Shown here one piece after another: positions 8,452 through 16,736 of a stretch of DNA of 64,000 nt (position 1 is the stretch's first letter; every line of letters begins with the position of its first letter). Where the stretch lies: assembly GCF_900113175.1 (NCBI RefSeq), contig NZ_FOOK01000017.1, forward strand, positions 1 through 64,000, given 5' to 3'. The notes under the pieces were generated by a model, which was given only the letters and a program-made list of their open reading frames with translations, was not told where the DNA came from and made no database searches. Source of the stretch: Planifilum fulgidum (lineage in GTDB: Bacteria; Bacillota; Bacilli; Thermoactinomycetales; DSM-44946). The position numbers were made by a program, and so were the translations under genes.

Positions 8452-9046
8452 TGGGTGCAAAAACCCGCATGAATGCATCCGCCATCGGCAGGATCTCCAC
8501 CCCCCGTCCGATCAGGCGTCCCTTCGGAAAGGGTTGCATCGATTCGATCATCCTCGGGGAACCTTCCGATCTTCGCTTCGTCGGCGAACAGAAGGGGGCG
8601 GACTGGACACTGAAAAGCGAGGGGACCGACGAGCCGATCGAGGTGACCAAGAAAGGGGACCAAATCGAGCTCGTCCGGAGCGAAAACCGGGAAACATTGT
8701 CCGAACGTCCCGGGACCATCTCCTGTTGCTCCGGGAGGCGGCCGGATCGGCATCCGCCCGAATGACATCGGCTCCAGCTTGGGCGGGAATCGCCGTTCCC
8801 CGATGGAGAAGAACGTCGATCTAGCCACGGTCACTGTGATGTAACCGATCGTCGCGTATGTTGGATTGACAGCGGACGTCACCAATCCGATCCTTCGTTT
8901 GGGGAGAAGGCGAGTTGTCACCAGGGCGGATCATGCGTAAAATGCCGCAATTCCTTAAACGTCAGCTGGCTTGCCTCGGTGCCCCCTCCCGCTTGCGCTC
9001 TAACCCGCATCACCGCCTCGATAAAAGCGGCTTCTCCCATCTCGGC
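8452..9046. other. Gene-poor stretch with unidentified coding remnants
   Basis: No complete gene is supported. Plus-strand frames contain protein-like pieces (for example LRFVGEQKGADWTLKSEG near 8570-8620, then GGRIGIRPNDIGSSLGGNRR in another frame near 8740-8800). Minus-strand 8935-9045 reads MGEAAFIEAVMRVRAQAGGG and ASQLTFKELRHF before a stop. None was recognised. The change of frame and lack of ribosome sites suggest decayed genes left by rearrangement. Confidence 0.4.
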
Positions 9047-9275
9047 GTGGAAAATCATCCGGACAAGGTGAAGGAGTGGACGAAGTAGAAGAAACCACCG
9101 CCTGTTGGCGGTGGTTTTTTGTCGGATCCCTCAGGCGGGGCGGCGGGATGTGCCACCTTTTTCCCGATCTCCCTGGTTTCTGCGTTTTTCCGGCCGGATC
9201 GTTTTCCACCTTTTTCTTGGAAACAGCCAGATGCGCACTTCCTCCGGCAAATCACTTGGAAAGGCGCGGCGCAGA
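9047..9275. repeat. Second copy of the opuABC tail, its terminator and asnB debris
   Basis: Bases 9047 to about 9250 match 6110 to about 6309 at roughly 95% by eye: the last 14 codons of opuABC, the terminator (9094-9120) and the following asnB-like debris. The match starts abruptly at GTGGAAAATCATCCGG. At the right end this copy keeps AAGGCGCGGCGCAG, which also occurs in asnB (near 12806) but is missing from the 6.3-kb copy. Both copies therefore derive from a longer ancestor. Confidence 0.85.
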
Positions 9276-9801
9276 GGGAACGAAAGGAACAACGGGCTTT
9301 TTTTCGATCTCCCCTCAAATCGACGAGTCGTCCGTTCCAAGGCGAAACCGCGGTGGAGGAGCCTCATTCGTTGATCCGTAAATCGTTGCCACTTTTGAGG
9401 CGTGTCCACCACATACCCGATTTGATCAACGCCCATCACCTTCATCAAGGTCAACGTTTCCTGCAACAGATGCGTGCCGATGGAAAGATGCCGCTCATGC
9501 TCCCAAGGCAAGTCCAACAGCACCGGTTTTCCGATCTTGGGGAGGGCCCAATGGGCGCCACGGCCCGTCAGCCGATTTTCCTGCGGGGCGACAAGCACCC
9601 CTTTCGGCGGATCGACCCCTTTTGCATCATCCGGTCCACATACAGTTTCACGTCGTCGGCATGGCCGGGATCGGTCCATACGACGATGAAATCCTTCCAT
9701 TTATCCGGTCGGACGGGGCGAACCGGGATGAAATTCCTTAAAACGGAGGATAAAAAAACCGAAACAAAAGGTGGGCGGCACGGCATCTTTATTCCTTTCA
9801 C
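9276..9801 (-). pseudogene. GNAT-like acetyltransferase remnant with frameshift
   Basis: Two overlapping minus-strand frames join into one protein: WKDFIVVWTDPGHADDVKLY and VDRMMQKG, then VDPPKGVLVAPQENRLTG, LSIGTHLLQETLTLMK, VMGVDQIGYVV and MRLLHRGFALERTTRRF. The last part has the shape of a GNAT C-terminus. The switch falls in a GGGG run near 9615-9622, where one added G would restore the frame. The 3' end runs into the asnB debris at about 9275, so the gene also lost its natural end. GNAT is a tentative recognition from the C-terminal pattern only. Confidence 0.5.
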
Positions 9802-9914
9802 GTCCTCCGGAGGGCGGACGGTTATTTGTCAGATGGCGCATCCTGTTCTTTCGGATACCGAAACCTGCTTTTCCCAGCTCGCCCGTCAGCTCCTGGAGGG
9901 GGTGAATCCCAGGC

Positions 9915-9953
9915 GGGGGCACGGAACCTTCGGCGGTGATGTTCCGTGCCCCC
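9915..9953. repeat. Perfect 13-bp inverted repeat
   Basis: GGGGGCACGGAAC and GTTCCGTGCCCCC are separated by 13 bases. No T-tract follows on either strand, so it is not a normal intrinsic terminator. It lies 90 bp downstream of the tyrosine recombinase gene; it could be a recombination site, a stable RNA 3' end, or the end of a lost element. Confidence 0.6.
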
Positions 9954-10043
9954 GGGTGAAAGGGAGGCGTGACACCCCTCAAGACCAAGGTGGTGATTCG
10001 GGGAGTCTCCATCCCCTCGACGGGAATGGAAGGGGAGAGGAAG

Positions 10044-11153
10044 TCACATCAAACTGTCCAGCCGCTTGAGCGCCTCATCCTTCTCCGAATTGATGACGTG
10101 GGTGTAGATTTGGGTTGTCTGGATGCTGGAGTGGCCGAGAATCTCCTGGACCACGCGCAGATTTTCCCCGTTGGAGAGGAGCAGAGTGGCCAGGGTGTGG
10201 CGCAGTTTGTGGGGGGAGATGTTGGCCGCTTTGGGAGGAAGATTGGCCTCCCGGACATATTTTTGGATCGCTTCATACACTCCCTTCCGGCTGAGGCGGG
10301 TCCGATTGCGATTGAGGAAGAGGGCCTCCCGGTGTTCCGGGGGGATGCCATCCGAGGGCCGTTGCGCCAGGTAATCCCGAAGGGCCTGGTAGGCGGTGTT
10401 GTTCAATTTCAGCATCCGTTCCCGGCCCCCTTTGCCCAGAACGATCACCCGCGCCGTGTCCCCGTCCGGCTGAATGCTGTTCAGATTGAGACCGACCAAC
10501 TCGGACACGCGCATCCCGGTCCCCAGAAGAAGGAGGAGAATGGCCCTGTCACGGGCTTCGATCCAGGGAAACGTGCGATGGTCTCCGCGGTTGCGTTCGT
10601 GATAGCTGTCGACCGCCTTGATGAGCCGGAGGGCTTCGTCCCGGGTGAGGAAGACGGGCATGCGGCGGCGGGAGCGGGAGCGGAGGGAGGCATCCTCGTA
10701 TTCCTGCATGGGGTCGCGTTCCAGGTATCCGGATTTGACCAAAAAGCGGAAGAGAGAGCGGAGGGAAGCTCTCTTCCTTTCTTTTCCGCTGCGGGAATTT
10801 TCCCGGAAATGTTTCCGCTTGACCCACTGTTGCCGGATGGCGCCGGTTTTCGGATCCTTCGAGCGGATTTTCACCCAGACGGTCCGCTCATACCCGTTTT
10901 CGATGTGTCTGAAAAACCGCTGGATGGTGCGCGGAGTGACCGATTCGAAACCGATGTTGCGGGAAGCGAGAAAATCGAAGAAGAGAGCGAAGTCATAGGC
11001 GTAATTGGCGATGGTTTGACGGGAGCGGTCGGCGCTGATCATCTCCAGAAAAAAATCCTGAACCGCTTCCGGAAAACGGGCGATGATCCGGTTGATGTTT
11101 TCCGGAAGGCGGCGGGAGATGACGGGAAAGTCGGAGGGGGGCAACATGTGCAT
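10044..11153 (-). CDS. Tyrosine recombinase (Xer-like)
   Basis: A 369-residue site-specific recombinase. The N-terminal SAM-like core-binding domain covers about residues 25-150 (RSRQTIANYAYDFALFFDFL). The catalytic domain carries Arg I in LGTGMRVSELVGL, the beta-hairpin lysine in GKGGRERML, HKLRHTLATLLLS (His-x-x-Arg), the second His in LGHSSIQTTQ and the nucleophile in QIYTHV. The overall pattern and ending (DEALKRLDSL) recall chromosomal Xer enzymes, especially XerS, more than phage integrases, but a long basic insert near residues 110-150 is unusual. Start ATG 11153 follows AAAAGGAGCG; the ATG six bases later has better spacing. Surrounding debris makes a role in local rearrangement possible, but none is shown. 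Confidence 0.85.
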   Translation of the reverse strand: MHMLPPSDFPVISRRLPENINRIIARFPEAVQDFFLEMISADRSRQTIANYAYDFALFFDFLASRNIGFESVTPRTIQRFFRHIENGYERTVWVKIRSKDPKTGAIRQQWVKRKHFRENSRSGKERKRASLRSLFRFLVKSGYLERDPMQEYEDASLRSRSRRRMPVFLTRDEALRLIKAVDSYHERNRGDHRTFPWIEARDRAILLLLLGTGMRVSELVGLNLNSIQPDGDTARVIVLGKGGRERMLKLNNTAYQALRDYLAQRPSDGIPPEHREALFLNRNRTRLSRKGVYEAIQKYVREANLPPKAANISPHKLRHTLATLLLSNGENLRVVQEILGHSSIQTTQIYTHVINSEKDEALKRLDSLM

Positions 11154-11340
11154 CGCTCCTTTTGCAAACCGGATTGTGCCGGCGGGATTTATTTCGGCTT
11201 CAGCGGCATACCCGGAGCCGCTGATCAGGAAATCGGGCCGCGTCGGATAAACGTCCCTTTCGATCGGGTGGAGGAGGCGACCCGGAAATATTTTGTAACC
11301 TTATTATAACGGGTTAAAAAGGGTTCCGAAAGGGGAGGGC

Positions 11341-11831
11341 CATGAGAAAAAGCGCGTGTTTCGACGGCCACCGTCTCCCGGGTGTTGAACGGGCATCCGT
11401 ACGTGTCCGAACGTAGCCGTCCGGCGGTTGAAGAAGCCATTCGCCAGCTGAATTACACTCCCAATTCCTCGGCGGTTCATCTGAAGCGGGGAAAGAACCG
11501 GGGTCATCGCCGCCATTATCAAGCAGCGACGTCGCCCAGTGCGAAACCCAGGCAAGGGACGCGGTCCTGATCAACCTGCTCTCCCTCAAATATTTGATCC
11601 GCGAAGCCGTCGACGCAGGAGTTGAAAAATTATTTTCCCGTCTTCTTTTGCCGTCTACGATCCCCGTTCGACGACGATCACCCGCTGGCTTGGCAGGTGA
11701 AGCTGTCCGTGCCGCTAAAGCCGACGTCCGGAGTGTAGGTGAAGGAGCCGTCGGGATTCAATACGAGCGTTTCGTTGGCGGAACCGTCGACCAACTGGGC
11801 CGTCAGCGGATCGCCGCATGAGAAAAAGCGC
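11341..11831. mobile_element. Patchwork insertion of three gene fragments flanked by a 15-bp direct repeat
   Basis: Both ends carry CATGAGAAAAAGCGC (11341-11355 and 11817-11831). Between them, 11356 to about 11523 copies the start of the LacI gene (16776-16942), 11521-11684 copies the epimerase gene (20523-20684), and 11683-11816 is the reverse complement of the second repeat of the tandem-95 gene (about 19462-19598). Each piece is about 97% identical to its source, and the junctions share about one base. There is no transposase and no open frame. The type label is a convenience: this is an inserted segment, not a known element. Confidence 0.85.
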
Positions 11832-11853
11832 CCTGAACAAAGAGGGCGCTTTT
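11823..11853 (-). terminator. Terminator of the secreted-protein gene
   Basis: AAAAGCGCCCT-ttgttc-AGGGCGCTTTT, read on the minus strand just after the stop at 11857. Its T-tract is the right-hand copy of the 15-bp repeat flanking the patchwork insertion. Confidence 0.85.
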
Positions 11854-11856
11854 GTC

Positions 11857-12312
11857 TTAACGATGGCGGCGCCAAACTTTCCATCCTTCATCGGTCTTAG
11901 CCACGAAGATCTGACCTTGCGACAAACTGGCGCTCGGCAGAAACTCCGGGAAGAACAATTCCACGAGCATAGATTTCCCGGCGACCGCTTGGCCGCATTG
12001 TTGCTCGGCGATTTCGGAGTAGGGGGAGGCCTCGGGATTCGCGAGGGGGATGATTCTCTTTACCTCATAATTTTGGTAACGGGAATCTTCCCCATAGGCC
12101 TCCCGGATCAGTTGCGGGAGCGCATCGCGAATTTCTCTTCCGGCTTTGTCATCCGGTTTGATCAGATCATCCGACTTCGGACATCGCTCGGATGTTGCCG
12201 GAAACCTTTCCGTTGCCCCGGCGGGAAGAAAAGAAAAGCCGGCGGCTCCGGTGACTGCCAGGGCGAGTAAAAGGCAGAGCAGACCTTTATTAACAGTAAG
12301 GGAATGTTTCAT
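11857..12312 (-). CDS. Hypothetical secreted protein
   Basis: A 151-residue protein with a clear Sec signal peptide ([20 protein letters not shown], probable cleavage at PAGATE). The mature part is about 120 residues with two cysteines (SERCPKSD and EQQCGQAV) and an ending ([17 protein letters not shown]) like small NTF2- or lumazine-type secreted domains. No family was recognised. Start ATG 12312 is preceded by AAAAGGAGCGTGATGAAAT. It is a single-gene unit with its own terminator; the region 12313-12480 upstream has no gene. Confidence 0.75.
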   Translation of the reverse strand: MKHSLTVNKGLLCLLLALAVTGAAGFSFLPAGATERFPATSERCPKSDDLIKPDDKAGREIRDALPQLIREAYGEDSRYQNYEVKRIIPLANPEASPYSEIAEQQCGQAVAGKSMLVELFFPEFLPSASLSQGQIFVAKTDEGWKVWRRHR

Positions 12313-12482
12313 ATTTCATCACGCTCCTTTTGCCGATTTGAAAAATATTGTCCCTCGTTTTCTCCTGCAAGATGCCCGCGTATTTCACTACTGTCCCGCG
12401 ATCATTGCGGTCTGAAAGGAAATGACGCCGAGATTGTTTCGGATCATCAGGAAAAGGGAGGTGAGAGAGGCAACCGATTGAC

Positions 12483-12522
12483 AAAAAAAGGCTGAGCGCC
12501 TTATGAACACCCAGCCTTTTTT
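12483..12522 (-). terminator. asnB terminator
   Basis: AAAGGCTG and CAGCCTTT stem with an 18-base loop and a minus-strand T7 tract, directly after the asnB stop. Confidence 0.8.
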
Positions 12523-12529
12523 CATGGGA

Positions 12530-14319
12530 CTACAGTTTCAACGAGATCTTGTAGTCCCGCAACCACTGATTGACGTGAAGGACAAATTCCATCATTTTTC
12601 CGACTTCAAAGGGAGCTTTTTCGAAGAGATGTCCGGAAATGTAGTTGAGTTTTTGTTTGTCCAAAAAGGGAACCAGAGGCGCTTGCGGATCTTCGATCAT
12701 TTCATTCAACATGCTGCGGATGTTTTGGTAGTACCCCGGATCCGTGTTCGAGGGATAAGCGCTTTTCTTGCGGGTGAGCACTTCTTCCGGCAAATAACCT
12801 TGAAAGGCGCGGCGCAGCAGGCTTTTTTCGACTTGATCGACGGTTTTCATCGAATAGGGAACGTTGAACAAATATTGGACCAACCGGTAATCGCTGAATG
12901 GAACACGCGCTTCCAGACCGTTGTCCATGCTCATGCGGTCTTTCCGCTCCAGCAAATAGGACAGGAAGCGGGTGATGAAAAGGTAGGACATTTCGCGCTG
13001 TTTTTCTTCGATTCCCGTTCTTGATATCTGCGTTCCCTGTGTTCTTCCGGCCGGAGCGTTTTCAGCGTCTCTTCATTCAATATGTCTCGGAAGTAGCGAA
13101 TTTGCGCGCTCCATGGGAACGTTCCGGAGAACAAAAATTCATCCTGGTGAAACCAGGGATATCCGCTGAAAACTTCATCGGCGGATTCACCGGACAGGGT
13201 GACCGTCGCATCTTTTTTCATTTCACGGAACAACAGATGCAGCGAAGCTTCCATTTCGCCCAGTGCCGGCAAATCACGGGCTTTCAGGGGGCGGAACAGG
13301 TGTTCAGTCAGCTCGTCCCGGCTGATGACCACCGTGCGGTGATCGGTATGGGCGTATTCTGAAACGATTTTCACAAACGGCTCATCCCGGCTGGCGTGCA
13401 ACAGGCTGGTTTTGAAGTGCTGCTCGCTTCCGGCAAAGTCAAGGGAGTAGGTGCGGAGTCTTTTGCCTTCTTCCGCCAGATACCGGGAAGCCATGGAAGC
13501 GAGCCCGCTGGAATCCAGTCCGCCGGACAACATGGACACGACGGGTTTATCGGCGATCAATTGGCGTTTGACGGTGTCTTTCAGGATTTCCCGGATTTTT
13601 TCAACCGTCGAATCCACATCGTCTTCATGCGGTTTGCTTTCCAGTTTCCAATATTGGCGATGATGCGCTTTTTCTTTTGTGAAAATGATGTAATGACCCG
13701 GCCGGACTTCCTGAATCCCGCGGAACACACCGAAACCGGGTGTGCGGATGGGACCCATCGCGAAGATTTCGCTGAATCCTTCGGCGTCCACTTCCGGTTG
13801 GACTTCCGGATGCGCCAGGAGGGCCTTCAATTCGGAAGCGAACAGCAGGCCGGTATGATGCACCTTATAAAAGAGGGGCTTGACGCCGAGGCGGTCGCGG
13901 GCCAGCATCAATGCGCTTTGCCGTTCATCCCAGATGGCAAAGGCAAACGCCCCGTTTATGCGCCGGATGAAATCTTCTCCCCATTCCAAATAACTGCGCA
14001 GCAACACTTCCGCATCCGATTTCGTCCCGAACCGGTGGCCGAGGTTTTCAAGTTCCGATTTCAGTTCCTGATAGTCATCAATAAACCCGTCGCAGGAAAG
14101 CACGATGGAGTGATCCCCCGAGCGCCAAACCATCGGTTGTTTTCCGTCGGCGGGATCGAGGACATGGAGACGGCGGTGACCCATCGCCGCGCGCTTGGAT
14201 AACCAATGCCCTTCATCATCGGGGCCGCGATGCCGAATCGCATCGGTCATGGAGCGCAATACATCCCGCTTCCCGGACAGGTCCCTTTGCCAGTCGATCC
14301 AACCCGCAACGCCGCTCAT
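12530..14319 (-). pseudogene. asnB: Asparagine synthetase (glutamine-hydrolysing type), frameshifted and glutaminase-impaired
   Basis: Two frames together encode an AsnB/AsnO-like protein of about 595 residues. Frame 1 (start 14319, SD AAAGGAGATGATT) covers the Ntn domain and most of the synthetase domain, with the PP-loop SMLSGGLDSSGLAS and LSGESADEVFSGYPWF intact. A missing base in the CCC run at 13014-13016 shifts the frame; one added base restores EEKQREMSYLF and the rest to 12530. The N-terminus reads MSGVAGWIDW, so the catalytic Cys2 nucleophile is Ser (codon AGC), and the usual NGE glutamine-binding loop reads CDGFIDD. Glutaminase activity should be lost; an ammonia-dependent enzyme would be possible only if the frameshift is a sequencing error. 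Pieces of this gene are scattered at 6.2 and 9.2 kb. Confidence 0.85.
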
Positions 14320-14669
14320 GCCAAATCATCTCCTTTAATGAAGTGACGAAATTCCCAACATATTTTATTTTAAAACAACGAAGGAAAAAATGAAAATCTT
14401 TTTGTAGAGCGGGCACAAAAAATAGGATTTGAGGGAATCGGTTTGTGCAGAAAACCGGATGAAACGGGCAAAAACGGCCTTGCCGAAAAAAGGTTTCCCG
14501 CGACAAGGCGCTGCTGCGCGTAAGCAAAATCAAAAGAAAACGGAAACGTTTCAAAGATTGCTGTGAAAGGCGGGGGGAGAAGCGTTTTTTGCCGCTGTTT
14601 TCGGGCTAAAAAACGTTACAAAATGTTTCTTTTGTTACGTTGATGCCGAGCAAATCCTTTTTGGATGAC

Positions 14670-14696
14670 AAAAAAGCCCCGAAACGGGGCTTTTTT
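14670..14696 (-). terminator. Xylanase terminator
   Basis: AAAAAGCCCC-gaaa-CGGGGCTTTTTT immediately after the xylanase stop; symmetrical A/T runs make it usable in both directions. Confidence 0.92.
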
Positions 14697-16138
14697 CAAT
14701 TCCACAGATACACATTGTCGACATAAACGGATGTCCGGCCCGACGAACCCTCGGTCCCGATGAATTGCACGCCGTATTCTCTGATGTCCGAAGTGTTTAC
14801 GCCGGAAAGGTTCAGCGTCAGTTCCCTTACTTCTCCGGGGCGGATCGTCTGCCAGCCGCTGTCCTTCCAGGTGTAGTTGCTTCCGTATTTGACATACAAC
14901 TTCACGCCCAAGCCGTTTCCGTAATTCCCCCAGGTCGCTCCTTTGACGGTGGCTCTCAGCAGCGAGTGTCCGGAGAAATTGAAATTGCCGCTCTTGTACA
15001 AATAGTGTTGGCTTCCGTTGGAAAGCTGGATATCCCCTTGAAGCGATCGGGAGCCCTTGGCGCTCCAGGCGTCGGTGGACCAGGGGCCTCCCACCAGGTT
15101 GCGGCCGCTCCATCCTTCGGTGCCGGTCTCGAAGTCGGCGTAGGCTCCATCGCCGCCTCCTCCGCCTCCGCCGCCGTCACCGTTGCCGAAGTACACTTCC
15201 CTGAGCCAGGTAAGGGCGGGGCGCTCCTGGCCCGAGCGGGTGATCAGATGGGTTCCATCCTGCCAGGTTTCACCTTCGATGTAACCCCAGATGGTGACTC
15301 CTTGCACTGCCGGGTGCTCCCAGAGAACCGGAAACTTTTCTTGGTACCGGGCCAATTGCGTCTGATCGTCTCCGGTCATGTCAAGTTCGGAGACATAAAT
15401 GGGAAGCCCGGTTGAGGCCAGCATGTTCAGGACGTTTCTCATGGTGCTGACGCTTACGTTGTCCATGTTGAAATAATGGCATTGGATGCCGATTCCGTCG
15501 ATCAAGCCCCGGCTTTTGAGCAGCTGGATGATTTCCAGGTACTGGGCGGCGGCGTTGGGATCGCTGATGATCCCGTACTCGTTGATGAGCAATTTGGAAT
15601 TGGGAAAGGCCTGCCTCGCCTGCTCAAAGGACCATATCACCCAATCCCAGCCCGTCGCTCCGTCTCCCCCGATGGCATTCTTGTAGGAAGGCGGCGCATG
15701 CAGGGGCTCATTGACCACATCGACAAATTCGGCTCCCCGGTACCGCTGCCCGGCCGCCTGGATCCACTCGATCACCTCTGCCCGCTGTTCCGATGCGGAA
15801 AGCCCTCTCACCCAGCCGGGCTCCTGACTGCCCCATACCAGCGTGTGGAATTTGAAGGGAAATCCGTTGTTCTTGGCGTAATTGTAGGCCATATCCGCCT
15901 GGCTCCAATTCATGTTGTCCCTCGAAGACTCGACGGATTCCCATTTCGTCGAATTTTCCGGGGTGACCTGATCCCAGTATGTGGCGAAGTTGGAAGGGAT
16001 GTAACCCGCGATGACATTCCCGAGAAATTTGCCCTTCGCAATCCCCGCGTGGGCGGGATTCGGGTTGGCTGCCAGCGCAGAAAGCGAGAGAACCAACACA
16101 AACGCGACCGAAACAATCAGCGGTTTCGACCTCAACAT
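14696..16138 (-). CDS. Secreted GH10 endo-1,4-beta-xylanase with C-terminal carbohydrate-binding domain
   Basis: A 480-residue extracellular xylanase. A signal peptide (LIVSVAFVLVLSLSALA) is followed by a GH10 barrel (about residues 30-320): TPENSTKWES, the acid/base glutamate in FVDVVNEPL, the nucleophile in IYVSELDM, and WGYIEGETW. A linker of eight glycines joins a beta-sandwich of about 140 residues (YADFETGTEGW to TSVYVDNVYLW) that looks like a carbohydrate-binding module. Start ATG follows GGGAGGTTTCCGT. It is transcribed alone from a promoter overlapped by a xyl-type operator, so xylose or xylan induction is likely. No other xylan genes are in the window. Confidence 0.93.
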   Translation of the reverse strand: MLRSKPLIVSVAFVLVLSLSALAANPNPAHAGIAKGKFLGNVIAGYIPSNFATYWDQVTPENSTKWESVESSRDNMNWSQADMAYNYAKNNGFPFKFHTLVWGSQEPGWVRGLSASEQRAEVIEWIQAAGQRYRGAEFVDVVNEPLHAPPSYKNAIGGDGATGWDWVIWSFEQARQAFPNSKLLINEYGIISDPNAAAQYLEIIQLLKSRGLIDGIGIQCHYFNMDNVSVSTMRNVLNMLASTGLPIYVSELDMTGDDQTQLARYQEKFPVLWEHPAVQGVTIWGYIEGETWQDGTHLITRSGQERPALTWLREVYFGNGDGGGGGGGGDGAYADFETGTEGWSGRNLVGGPWSTDAWSAKGSRSLQGDIQLSNGSQHYLYKSGNFNFSGHSLLRATVKGATWGNYGNGLGVKLYVKYGSNYTWKDSGWQTIRPGEVRELTLNLSGVNTSDIREYGVQFIGTEGSSGRTSVYVDNVYLWN

Positions 16139-16353
16139 ACGGAAACCTCCCGATAAACTTCAGGATATTCGATCGAAATCCAAACCCGCGCTGACGAACT
16201 CCTTCCCTGACCTCCCCATCAACTTTTGCAAGAAAGAAAACAAAGATTCCCCCTGATCCCCTCTCTCCCCTCCTTCCTGAAGCCTTTAGGCCGGTTTTTA
16301 TGCGCAATCCTCCGGCGATTCATCCGCTTTTTCAGACGGGCATCATTGCTTTG

Positions 16354-16378
16354 TTAGTTAGTGCATTGTCTAAACTAA
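16354..16378. promoter_or_regulatory. XylR-type operator
   Basis: TTAGTT-N13-AACTAA has the same half sites and 25-bp length as xyl operators of Bacillus. It begins at the -10 element of the xylanase promoter and covers the expected transcription start, so bound repressor would block initiation. No XylR (ROK) gene is in this window. Confidence 0.75.
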
Positions 16379-16406
16379 TTATAACAATCCCCTTCGCCGA
16401 AATCAA
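16378..16406 (-). promoter_or_regulatory. Xylanase sigma-A promoter
   Basis: Minus strand TTGATT (16401-16406), 17 bp, TATAAT (16378-16383): close to consensus. The leader before the ATG is about 230 bases, long enough for further control, but no known riboswitch was recognised. Confidence 0.85.
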
Positions 16407-16511
16407 CATAAATATCGAATTTTTCATTTAATAAAAAATTATTAATACTGACGCTCGATCCCTGCCCCTCCTCCGCTTCCGGCCTGTCCCCGCCGGAAAA
16501 AATCCTTGACC

Positions 16512-16525
16512 TGTAATGCATTACA
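16512..16525. promoter_or_regulatory. 14-bp perfect palindrome, probable operator
   Basis: TGTAATGCATTACA lies immediately after TTGACC (16506-16511), a possible -35 element of the small gene at 16570. Position suggests a repressor site; the nearby LacI-family regulator is one candidate ligand, by proximity only. Confidence 0.55.
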
Positions 16526-16569
16526 CAACGTACCTTTATGCTGAAAAGGATCCTTACGGAGGGTTGCGT

Positions 16570-16689
16570 GTGGAAAAACTGATAATCCTCGTTCTATTTT
16601 TGTTTTCGGTGGGGGCCATGTGGAAGGCGGGTTCCGCGCTTTCGCGCCGTATGCTGGAGGATGCGGAGAAAAGGGATGATTTTAAATAA
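16570..16689 (+). CDS. Small membrane protein, 39 residues
   Basis: A short frame starting with GTG after CGGAGGGTTGC. It encodes EKLIILVLFLFSVGAMW, a single membrane helix, followed by a charged cytoplasmic-like tail (SRRMLEDAEKRDDFK). The good ribosome site, the hydrophobic-then-charged pattern and the position between a palindrome and the LacI gene 48 bp downstream support a real gene. No homologue was recognised. It could be co-transcribed with the regulator. Confidence 0.5.
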   Translation: MEKLIILVLFLFSVGAMWKAGSALSRRMLEDAEKRDDFK

Positions 16690-16736
16690 ATGCATTATTT
16701 ATAATTGAAAACAAATCCGATCGGGTGGTGACTGAA

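Noticed and set aside
9119-10069. 316-residue plus-strand frame
   Set aside because: Spans the duplicated terminator and debris; no start signal and no recognisable domain.
10044-11831. Integrase plus direct repeat as an integrated plasmid or prophage
   Set aside because: No phage or plasmid genes lie between or next to them; the 15-bp repeat bounds only the 460-bp patchwork, not the recombinase gene.
14530-14560. Possible catabolite-repression (cre) site GGAAACGTTTCAA
   Set aside because: It lacks one base of the central spacing of the CcpA consensus and lies far from a suitable promoter.
15157-15180. Repetitive GCC/CCT tract as a possible short tandem repeat element
   Set aside because: It encodes the poly-glycine linker of the xylanase.
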